Assembly: GCA_029834535.1 (NCBI GenBank)
Contig: JAQMWT010000671.1
Coordinates: 124,001-188,000 of the forward strand
Source of the DNA: Chrysophaeum taylorii
Lineage: Eukaryota > Sar > Pelagophyceae > Pelagomonadales > Pelagomonadaceae
DNA length: 64,000 nucleotides
Direction of reading: 5' to 3'
Under the pieces are notes generated by a model. That model searched no databases. It was not told the DNA's origin and saw nothing but the letters and a program-made list of their open reading frames with translations. The position numbers and the translations under genes are program-made. This document shows positions 10,131-21,000 of this stretch, in pieces (the stretch's first letter is position 1; the number at the start of each line of letters is the position of its first letter).

Positions 10131-11429
10131 CACGATCGAGCCTCTGCTTGACTTCGTGGCGACACCTCCTCGGCTTCAGTTCATTGCTACGTGTTCGGTT
10201 CGTTTCGTCTACCATGTCCTCGATCGAAATTAAAGATAGCAAGCTTTCGCAAAACCTTGATGCCTTCAGCGGTGAGCGACATTTTTTTTTTTTTCCACCA
10301 ATGGACACGTCGTCGCGAACATGATCATCTCTACCGGCGATCACATTATCTCGACCAACGATCCTTGGACTAGCATCTCAGCATCTCGCTCTGCAGAAGC
10401 ATCTCGCTGCTCTGAAGAAGAATTTCGCGTCAAGCAACAACGTTGATATCCATGAAAACCGCGACATGAACTTCAAGCGAACAACATGACAACCGCGACA
10501 TGAACTTCACGCGACTTTACAAGCGCATTACCGATGTCTACATGGGCCGTGGGGATCGCGTAGCGAACTTCCTCAACAAGTTCATCATCGGAGTATACAA
10601 GTTGCTCGGCATTGTACCTATCAAAGGAGTTCAAGTTGCTCGGCATTGTACCTGATCCGACGTACCCTCGAGTGTGTCCTCGCATTTGACTACGTGCATC
10701 GTGCTTCAAGCCTTACTGGCTTTGTTTTATCGTCTCGCGTTTCGTACCGATGAATGTGGTTCTACCCTTGAGAAGTTCAACAACAACGATGAATGTGGTT
10801 CTACCCTTGAGTAGTTCAACAACAATCAATTTCGATGGCATGCACAACCACTTCCGCCGCGCTATCCGCCGCGTCGTCAACCACGACTTCAGACTCTTCC
10901 AACTGACCTACCCTAGACGCTCCCCTTTCCCAACAACCTGGCTCTGCTCGATTCCGACGCACTACCCGATGTCCTTTTGGCGGCTGCAAGGATCACTTTA
11001 AGGGGGACTGCCGCAAGTTTCAAAGTTCCTAGCTATTCCACGACAACGCCCTACCCACCATCGCCGTTCTTCTCAACAGCGCAGCACTTCCAATGACTCC
11101 AAAAACACCCAACAACACCAACACAAACCCACCACCACTAACAATGCCTTTTCTGCTCCTATGCCTACTCCCACCTTGACTGATTCTAGTTCCACTCCGC
11201 CGCTTTTCTTAATACCACCATCTATTCCACCCCCTTCACCGCCTTAAACGGCCACACCCACCGTCTCACATACCCCTCCCGATACTCTGTCTCATGCCAA
11301 TCAAGTTAATTCCAAGTCAGCGTGTGTACCGCCGAATGTCTGATGCAAGCACATCAACAACCCCATCCCACGGAAGCCCCTCGTTTTTGTTTTTAGCTCC
11401 CATTGCACAGGCGCCTCGTTCTGTATTTT

Positions 11430-11610
11430 CCGCTATTCGTTGCTCAGCCCCTCGTTCTGTATTTCCCCCTCGTCGTTGCTCCTCTCCTCGTTCTGTCTTT
11501 TCACCTCGTCGTTGCTCCCCTCCTCGTTCTGTATTTCGCCTATTCGTTGCTCCACTCCCCGTTGTGCATTTTCAGCTATTCGTTGATCCACTCCTCGTTG
11601 TGCTTGTCGG
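11430..11610 (+). repeat. Minisatellite of about five 36-bp units inside the copia element
   Basis: Units of the form cgttgctc-cctcctcgttctgt-tttcacctcgt repeat about five times with substitutions. The open frame through it gives repeated SAPRSVF/PPRSVF peptides. It probably lies in the remnant of the gag/protease region. Confidence 0.75.
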
Positions 11611-12790
11611 TTTTGGTAAAACCAGTGAATCACGTTCCATCGCACATTTCACCTGCCACAACTAAGCTGTGCCTCTAAATTTTTCGCGTGCGCAGTTTTC
11701 GTGCTTCCTATGTGGTTGGATCGCTCATCTTCGGGATCCTGGACAGACGCTTCTTTGCTGTGTGATTTGTGGTTCTCCTTCACGCACTTTTTCGCCGTTT
11801 TTCTGACCTTTAAAATTCGGTTTTGCTATCGACGTGAATTCCGTGTTCCGCACCCGCGACGCTATCTGCAAGCTATCTGCAACGTTCTTACGTGCCACAA
11901 CTGTTTTGCCACTGTCTCCAACTTCTACCGCAGCCTATTCGAGTATGACAAGCGAAGCTCGCCGCTTGCTCCTCCAACGTTGGCCCATATGGCAATTTCG
12001 TTCTTGCGACTGCGAAAACGGGCCACTTTCTTATCTGTCACAGCAGGCTGGCATACAGCAGCCTGGTCTACCTGTGTTCGTTCCTTACACCGCTGGCGCG
12101 TCCGAAGTCTTCCATCTTCGCGTACAGGACGCGGTCTTGCTCATGGCAACTTGCTCGCGCCACAAAAGCCAAACACCCACGTTCGCATCAAACCTGTTTA
12201 CGCCTGTTTTGGATTCTGTCGACTCCGACCATCGTCATACCCTGGTCACCATGCAACATATCTGCCCAAAGGCCATGTTCTCATCAGACGTCTGGTACAC
12301 CGCCATCATATGTACCAGCTTGTGTTTCCGCTATCTTTGCCCCGCTGCGATCCTCAGTGGCAACAATCGTCTAACGCACGTCATCCCAGGCACTTTTGTC
12401 GCTATCGTTCTTCAGACCTCGATTTTGCTGACAGTTTCACTTACCCGATTTCCTGCAATGTCAACCACCGAAGGAACTTCAACGTTGTTCTGACTTTCTC
12501 GAATCACGCTTCCAAGCTCTCGTCTACCGTTGCCCCATTGTCACCTGTTCTTCCGCTGTTGCCCCCTTGTTCGCTGTTGCCCCCTTGCCCCTTGTTTGAT
12601 GAGAATGCGCCGGTTTCACTGGGACTGATCACCCCATCACGTGAACCGACCATTCTACGAGCTCGAGAGAAAACAACTGAAAGTGCAAAAGAGAGAAAAC
12701 AACAGAAAGTGCAAAACAAAGTCGTGCCAAACGGGGCCGACCGCGCAAAGTCGACCAACGCGCGTTGCAACAACCAACAAACTTTTTTTT

Positions 12791-13030
12791 TTACGGGCCA
12801 TTCTGTTTCATCCTGTCACAATGTTGATACGGGCCATTCTAATGTTGATACGGGCCATTCTGATGTTGATACGGGCCATTCTGATGTTGATACGGGGCCA
12901 TTCTGATGTTGATACGGGCCATTCTGATGTCGATACGGGCCATTCTGATGTCGATACGGGCCATTCTGTATACGGGCCATTCTGATGTTGATACGGGCCA
13001 TTCTGATGTCGATACGGGCCATTCTGTTTC
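12791..13030 (+). repeat. 21-bp minisatellite, about eleven copies, inside the copia element
   Basis: Units share gatacgggccattctg preceded by atgtt or atgtc. About eleven copies are present, two shortened. It is inserted just upstream of the reverse transcriptase part, where integrase-coding sequence would be expected. Confidence 0.9.
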
Positions 13031-14823
13031 CCCCTGTAACTCTTTGTATGTCTCTTCTGTTAGCTTTCATTTGTTAGTTCATTGTGTCTTCCTTCCCCTT
13101 TGTTTAGCTAACACCCTTGTTGATCCCCATGCACACGTTTATTACTCTGCTTCTGAAGAAATCTCTCAGTATTACCTTGACGAAACTACTATTACTTCCA
13201 TTTACGTGAAGCTTTAGCTCCGACCAATCCTGAGCGTCCTGGCTGGTTGCAAGCCATCGCTAACGAATACAGCTCTCTTGGTCAGCTTGGTTGCTGGGAT
13301 GTTGTGCGCCTTCCTTCGACGTTTTCTGGCAACATTTGTACTCTCAAGTGGATCCTCCGCAAGAAGTGTGACTCTGGCCGCTTCAAATCGTACAAGGCTC
13401 GCCTCGTTGTCCGCGGTTACACGCAGGTTCACGGCATTGATTATCATGACACCTACTCACCGGTTGCCAACATCGTCACCGGTTGCCAACATCGTCACGA
13501 TCCGTTTCTTTCTAACCTTTGTCGCTGTTCATGACTGGGATTTGCACAAGTTGGATGTCAGCTCCGCCTTTATTCAAGCTCCCACTACCCACCGATGGTT
13601 CCAAAATCGTTTACAAGCTCCGTCGCTCTTGGTATGGTTGCAAACAAGCTTGTCGTAATTAGTGACTTTATTTGGCACGCTTTCTCGTCAATGACTGTGG
13701 CTTCGTCCGCGGATCTGGTGACACTTGCCATTACAAGCTCGTGCTCAATTCTACGGTCCTTCTACGTCTCGTTCTGGTCGTTGATGATCTTCTTGTGGCG
13801 CACCCTCGTCATTGCATTGGCCATTACCAAGCCTTTTTCCTCCGTTTCCGCGCTTTCACTGACGTCAATGATCTTGATCTCACCTCTTACGTTGGTCTTT
13901 GCATCACGCGTGCTCGCCCTCGGAGAACCCTCACTCTTGACCAATCCCATGCTATCCGTGAAATCCTTACCGAACATCGCTTCATCAACAGTAAACCCGA
14001 ACTCACTCCCGCTCCCAAAGGTCTTCATCTTTCTGCGGCTGTTTGTCCGGCTCCTGGTTCTCCAGATCACATCTTCATGGCACGCATCCCTTTTCGCCGT
14101 ATTGTTGGCTGTGTCCTCTTCATCTCCATCATGACTCGTCCTGATATCACTTGGTCCGTCAATCAGTGTGCGCGTTTTGCACACAATCCTGGTAAACCCC
14201 ACTGGCACGCTTGGCACGCTTTATCTTCCACTCTACGTTGTCTCAATGGCTCTCACGATCTTGCCCTTGTTCTTGGTCGCGATTCTACCCTTCGTCTCTG
14301 TGGTTATTCCGACTCCAGCTGGGCCGACGACCCTGATGACCGCCACTCCACAGCTGTTTCTTTGTTTTCTCTGCTGGCTCTATGATCGCCTACTGCTCCC
14401 GCTCGCAGTACTTACTTGCTCGCTCTTCTTTTGAAGCTGAATTGCTCGCTCTTTACGCCGCTACTGCTGAGCTCTCTTGGTTTCTCAAACTTTTGTGATG
14501 ACTTTGATCTCCCTCGTCACACCGTCCCAATGTATGATGATAATAGCACCACCGTCACCCAAGTCCGTCTCCAATGTCTCACACGGCGCACCCGCCATAT
14601 TGACATTCGCTTTTACAGTACCGCCGAATATCATCGCAACCACATCATTGATCTCAAACACATACCCCGCCTTCACAATCTTAGCGACATTTTCACCCGC
14701 AGTACGGAAGCTCCTTCCTTCCTCCGGCTTCGCGCTCTTTACCTCACTTCGTGATCTTCGCCCTGATCTCTGCTGTTTTCTTGCCACAATGCCTCTGTGA
14801 CGTCTTTCTTCAAGCTTCTCCTC

Positions 14824-14926
14824 TGTGAGGATCTCACTTACCCCTTTTTCCTTTTCTTTCTTTTTCCAGCACCTGTGTGAGGACCTCACTTACCCCTTTT
14901 TCCTTTTCTTTCTTTTCCAGCACCTG
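14824..14926 (+). repeat. Two 51-52 bp tandem units that mimic the LTR start
   Basis: Units at 14824-14875 and 14876-14926 each begin TGTGAGGA-CTCACTTACCCC and continue with a T/C-rich tract ending ccagcacc. The true 3' LTR then starts with the same TGTGAGGA. A polypyrimidine tract sits where a plus-strand polypurine tract is expected. Confidence 0.85.
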
Positions 14927-15001
14927 TGTGAGGAAGCTATGACAGTTACCCCTGCACCACGTCCCCATTATAGTTCTCACATCTCCATTTCAGTTCTCAC
15001 A
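14927..15001 (+). repeat. Copia 3' LTR (75 bp)
   Basis: Matches the 5' LTR at all but one position, starts TGTGAGG and ends CTCACA, and is followed by the AGAAG duplication at 15002-15006. Confidence 0.9.
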
Positions 15002-15055
15002 AGAAGGTTTGGGTCTTTTTCTCCTTGCTCTAAAAACCCTTATAGTTGATTGAGT

Positions 15056-18000
15056 TTAGGAGGAGGCCCACCATTTGCGGATGGCCTCGTGGGCTTTGGC
15101 CTGGGCGTCGAGCATGGACCAGTGGTTTGTTTCCGGGAGGTACGCGAGGGTGGCCTCGGGGATCACCCGGAGACGATCGCGGCGGCGGGTAGAAGAAGGT
15201 CTGAGGTCGAGGATTTTCTTGGTGGTGATGATGGATTCGGAGTTCTTCTCGTTCTTCTTTTCGTGGTAGGCGCGGAGGAGACCGGTCGCTTGTTCGAAGT
15301 GTCGACTAGCGGCTGACGAAAAATCGTCGTCGAAGTGGGGGGGGTTGGAATCGACGACGGCGGCCTCGAGGGGGGCGTCGACGAGCACGAGACCGTCGAC
15401 GACGACGTCGCGTAATAAGCGGGCAACCTCGTAGGCGAGGACGCCGCCGTAGGACCAGCCTCCCAGGACGAGAAATTTCGATTTCGGGAGCGCACGGACG
15501 GCGTCGGCCGCGCGCGAAGCCGCCTCCTGGATGGACTCGAAAGGGAGATCGGTCGTTCGACCGGACACGACGCCGTCGTCGAGAGCCGTCACCCGCCAAT
15601 CACCACCAGAAGCAATATCATCATCATCGTCGGGGGAAAGTTTCGCGGCCAAGGGAAGGTAGCAGAGACCCGAGGCGCCCGCGGGATTGAAGAGAACGAG
15701 GAGGACGTCGCCGGACGCGGCGAGAGCGAGAGGTTCGAAGGGGTTGTTCTCGGCGGGTCGTTCGGTCGCCGCGAGGGCCGCGACCGTGGGTCGTTCGAGG
15801 AGATCGCGAATAGAAAAAGTGCTGTTTCCAAATTCGGCGTTCAGGTCCGCGAGGAGTCGAAGCCCGGAGAGCGAGGTGCCGCCCGCGCGGAAGAAGTCTG
15901 TCTCGGAGCCGCAGTCGCGACCGAGGTGTTTGGCGAACGCCGCTCGGATTCGCCGCTCGACGTCCGACTCGGGTTTTGATGATGATGATGATGATGATGC
16001 GAGAGAGGAGACTCTGGGGGGGGGTGTAGTAGGAGTAGGAGTACGGGGGAGCATGTCGCGGCGGACCTTGCCGTTGGAAGAGAGAGGGAGCGAATCGACG
16101 CGAACGACGCGGGACGGAAGCATGTAGGTCGGAAGGCGGCGCGTTAGGGAATCGCGGACGAGGCCGTCGTCGCCAACCACGAACGCTAGGAGTACATCGT
16201 CGCGAACGACCGAGGCCGCCGCCGTCACTCCGGGAACGTCGAGGAGGGCCGCGTCTATTTCCCCCAATTCGACGCGGTTTCCCCTCAATTTGACTCGCGA
16301 GTCTTCGCGTCCGAGAATCTCGACCACCCAATCGCCCGGTTCTTCCGCTTCCCGTAGTCTTCCGAGGTCGCCCGTGCGGAAGAGGTTGTTTTCGACGAAC
16401 TGCTGCTTTGAGGACTCGAGATTGCGGTGGTAGCCGAAAGCGACGCCGACGCCGCCGATGTAGATTGGACCAACGACGTAACAAGGAAGCGGTTCTAAAG
16501 TCCGATCGTCGAGAATGTGTAGCGATTGGCCGTATAGCGGTCGTCCGTAGGGCCACGAAGTCCACCCCGAAGGCGGGACGCCGGTTTCGGGGACGACGAA
16601 CTCGTTGCTCCAGACGGCTGCCTCGGTCGCGCCGCCCATGATCACGACGTCTCGAATACCAGAACGTTTGGCTTTGAGCGGCAGGGTGAGCGGAACGACG
16701 TCGCCGGAGAGCATCGCGAGCCGGAGACTTGTTGGCTTTTTTTGTCCAAAAAATGATAACGCGAGCTCGAAAAGCGCGGGGACCGAGTTCCAGATCGTCG
16801 CTCCCGCCCGGTTCGCGAGGTCGACCCAGGCCTTGGGGTCCATTTCTGCGGGGAGCACGAGTCTCGCGCCCGCCATCGCCGCCCCAAAAATATCAAAGAC
16901 CGAAAGATCGAAGGCGAGCGACGAGATGCCAAAGATAGCGTCGGAGGGTCCGATACCCCACCTCTCGACGATGTCCGAAATCGTGTTGACGGCGCCTTTG
17001 TGGTGGCACGCGACGCCCTTTGGTTTGCCGGTCGATCCGGAAGTGTAGATGACGTAGGCCAGTTTGTTGTTGGGAGTCGGTATCCTTTTAGGAACCACCA
17101 CAACCCTCCTACCATCCTGGTAGTAGTATTCGTCGCCGTCCAGAACTCGTCGGATCAAATTCTTATCGACCAGAGCGCGGCCCGCAGAATCGACGATGGC
17201 CAGGTCAGCAGCAGCATGGGTCATCACGTAAGAAACGCGGTCGGCAGGCCACGAAGTCGCGTCGATCGGAAGGTAGGCAGCGCCCGCGAGCAAAACAGCG
17301 TGGACGGCGACTATCTGGCGCCAGCCCTTGCGCATCACGACCGCAACGATCTCGTTGTTGTTGTTGTTGTTGTCCTCCTCTTCAATGACGTAAGCTGCGA
17401 GGCTCCTCGCGCGCGCGGCAACCTCTCGGTACGTCATCGTCGTCGAAGATTCCGCGACGACGAAAACGGATTCACCATCTTCTTCTTCTTCGCGGTGAAA
17501 GAGAGCGTCGTGGAGGAGGGTCGAGTCGGGGAGACCGAGGCGGTACTTTTCGAAAGGCGTCGCGGCAACCGAAGACCCGCAGCAGCGGAATTCTACGGGT
17601 CGATCCCAATCCCTCAAGGCGAGGTGGTCGAGAACCGTCTCGTAAGCGTCGACGATCGATGCCAGAAGGGGCTCGGGAAAGAGTCCTTTCAGAAAATCGA
17701 GCGACGCGCGAGCGGTGCCGCTCGGATCGTCCTTCACGGCATTAACGCAGGCCGAGTGCGGCACGCGTTCGGTAAAACGAGTTTCTCGGAAGAACCAGTT
17801 GTTCCGGTCGTGCGCGAGGAGCGATCCCTCGACGCCGACGGGGGTCGTGAATACGAAGGGCGCGACGGCTTTCTCGAAGGTCGCCTCGGTCTCTCGATTC
17901 AGGAGCGCCATGACCTGAAGGCCGTCGAATGCCGCGTGCTCGAGGGATACGGCGAGAGACGCCGCGATTCTCGCGACCGCATCTTTCAAGGAATTCGCGT

Positions 18001-21000
18001 TACGAAGATCGATTTCCACCAAGACCGTAGAGCTACAGTTGCCGATTATTTTGAGAACGTCGGGGTGCACGCGGAACCTCTCGCACAACAAAACGTTGAG
18101 AAGAAAGGGTTCTTCTGCCGAATGTCGCGCGAGCGCCATCGCGTAGGCGGTCAGAAGTGCCGACGGAATCGTGGCGTTACGTTTTCGGCAAGCGTCGCGG
18201 AGCGCCTCCCATCGTTCGATGGAAAAATCCACCGCACGATTTTCGAAAGTCGTTGCGGCGGTTTCGAGAGTGAATAAAGACGGACCAGCCCGCGGGAAGT
18301 CGGGATCTTTTAGTCGCGAAACCCAGTAATCGCGCGCTACGCGATATTCGCCGCCGCCGCTGCTACTACTCCTCCTCCTCGAGGCCGCCGCCGATACCAA
18401 AGACCTCGCGTAGCGGCCAAACCTAAGGGACAACCGCGGCAGCGACTCGCAATAATTGTTGTTGTCGTCGTAAAGGTCGCTCAACTCCGAGCGGAAGACG
18501 AGGTCGCCGACCGCATCCATCAGAAACAAGCTCACGGCGACGCGGATTTTGTCGCCGTTCTCGACGACGCCGACCGCGAAGAGCGGCCACTCGAAGACAG
18601 AACCTATCGCTCGTCCGGACTCGAAGTAGTCGCGCGACGCGTTCTCGAGAATCAAGACCGGTCTCGTCTCGACGATTTTCAGCGTTGCTTTGTCCGTCAC
18701 GACGCACTGGAGCGTATCGTGGCGCGATACGAGGACGTCGAACGCTCTCGCGAGTCGAGACGCGTCGATTCGATGCTGCTTTGGGACCCACTCCCAACAG
18801 ATTTGGGGAGCGATCGGCTCGGAACCTACGGTTGCGGCGTGAAGGCCCACGAAGTGCGCGGCTCCGACCCCAAAGAGAGGGTACTCGTCATCATCATTAT
18901 CGTCGTCGTCCAAGAGCTCGAACGGAGCTTTTTTGTGGGTCGAGGCGAGGACGCCGCCCCTTCGCGCGGCCAATCCTCGGACGGTCGGGGTCTCGAGGAG
19001 GTTCCGGAGCGAGAGGCCCGTACCCGAGAGAATTCTCATCGCTTTCAGGGAATCAACGCCGAGCGAAAATAAATTTGCCTCGGGATCCACCTCTTCTCCC
19101 AACTCGAGGGCAAACATGCTCGACAGCGTCGACTCGTCTACCGAGATGATGGTGGTGGTGGTGGTGGTCACTTCTTGTTGTTTCACCACCTCGACGTCGC
19201 GGTAACTACTACCACCACCCAAGCTCAGGACGAACGGAAGAAGCTCGAGGGTCGCGCCCTTCGCGAGGGCTTCCAAACACACGTCCAAGGCACGAACGAC
19301 GCGACGGAGCGTATCCTCGTCGACGTCCGTCGACTCCGAGACCGCCGAAAGGTCGTACCGGTCGCCGTGGCGAACGCACCGCACGGACAGCGCGAAACCG
19401 GCCGCGTCGTGGATGATCTTGCCGTCTTCGACAAAACCCGCCAAAGATACCCACGTTTTCGGTCCGGGCTGGTAGTCGAAGAGTACCGAGCAACGAGTCG
19501 TCCCTCGGACGGTCGCGCGCGCAGCAGCAGCAGCAGCAGCAGCAGCTCCTCCTCCTCTGATCGCGCGCGCGATGCCGTCGAGGTCGCGCTTCCGCGCGAG
19601 CGCGACCGTCGCGAGCGCCGGTCCCACGACATTATTCTCTCGCACCGCAAAAGTCGCCGCGTACGAGTCCAAATCGTCGAATCCGGCAGAGTCCATCGCC
19701 GCGAGAAACGCGGCGTGCGCGATAGCTGGAGGTTGAGGCGCCATTTCCGCGGAACGTCGCGAGGCGCGGACCGGGGCGACCGCGTCGAACCGCGGTCCTC
19801 GCAGACTACTACTACTACTGTTCGTCGTCAAAGTCAAAGTCGTCGTCGAAAATGATGATGATGATGGAACCTTCTGCCGTGCGGCGGCGGCGGAAAAGGC
19901 ATAATCGCGCCACCGCGGCGCCGGATTGGACGGTTTTTCGTCTCCGAGGAAGACGAAAAGGTCGTCGAGGACAGTTCTGAGCGAGAGTCCGTCTATCACG
20001 AGGTGATGGAAAGTCGCCACGAGTCGATCCCCAATAACGCCCAGGCGCGCGAGGCACGGTTCGCCGCGTTCCAGAGCCGCCAAAACCTCCTTCCGCTGCT
20101 GCCGCGCCCCCGAATCCGTAGCCCCCACCCTCGCCGACACCTCGTCCCAGACGCGCTGCGTCGTTCCGCCGTGGAACGAAGACCGAAGCGATTCGTGACG
20201 CTGCACGACCAACTCCCACGCGGTTTGGAGTTTCGAGGCAGATGTCTTCATCACTAACCGCCACTCGAACGTAGCGAGAAACAACGACGGCCGCGCCAGC
20301 ATCGACTTCTGCAACGGGGTCGCCTCGAACTCGTTTGGAATTTCGTGCTTCTCTTTGCTACTACAAGAAGCGGCGGCCTTGACGATATCGGCGACCGCGG
20401 TGGCCTCGAGGACGACGGTCGGCGGGATATCGATGCCGTGGTCTCTCGCCAGCGCACCGACAAACTCCAACGCGGCCAACGAGTCGAGCGCGTCGAAACT
20501 ATTGCTCTCACCCAAAACCTCCCGCAGCGCGAAAAGCACGGCCTTCTCGGTAAGGTCTGCTGCTGCTGCTGCTGCAACCGGAAGAAATATCGGCGTTTTC
20601 CGCGGGGTACCGACGACGGTCGTCACAACGGAAACTCTTGGGCCTGCCCCAAACGCAGCCAACACGAGCCTCTCCCCCGGACGCGGGCGAGCCTCGACCA
20701 GCGCCGTAGGCACCGAGGCAGCGCCGCAGTTTCCCGTCGATCCAACGCACGACGGAACTTTTACGCCGCCGCCGCCGCCGCCGCCGCCGTCGTCGTCGTC
20801 GTCAAAAACCCCCAGGCTCCGCGAAATAGCATCGAGGATGCGCTTGTTTGCCTGGTGCAAGACGTACTTGTCGGCCGAGTCCCAGCCCGCCTTGTTTAAA
20901 GCCTCGGCGATCGCCGGCGGAGCCGCGCGAGTCGCAAACTCAAAAACCTCGGCGCCGCGCATGCGCGTGGGCGCGTACGAAAGACCTCCCTTCTCTAACG

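Larger units (their letters stand above)
10038..15001 (+). mobile_element. Ty1/copia-type LTR retrotransposon, decayed, with 75-bp LTRs
   Basis: The element is bounded by near-identical 75-bp direct repeats and a 5-bp duplication. Inside, a zinc-knuckle-like CPFGGCKDHFKGDC lies at about 10960. From 13226 the copia polymerase is recognisable: WILRKK then ARLVVRGYTQVHGIDYHDTYSPVA (13350-13460), LDVSSAF (about 13550), the catalytic LVVDDLLVA (about 13780), RPDITWSVNQ (about 14140), RNase H GYSDSSWADDPDDRHST (about 14310) and RRTRHIDIRF (about 14600). Frames change repeatedly, the palm segment is shortened, and no convincing integrase remains, so it is inactive. It sits between the NRPS stop codon and the MFS start codon. 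Confidence 0.9.

Noticed and set aside
11701-12906. 401-codon plus frame inside the copia element as a separate gene
   Set aside because: No domain, overlaps other open frames and the 21-bp minisatellite; treated as decayed element sequence.
16605-18277. Plus-strand frames up to 425 codons opposite the NRPS gene
   Set aside because: Arg- and Ser-rich shadow translations of GC-rich coding DNA; all NRPS motifs are on the minus strand.
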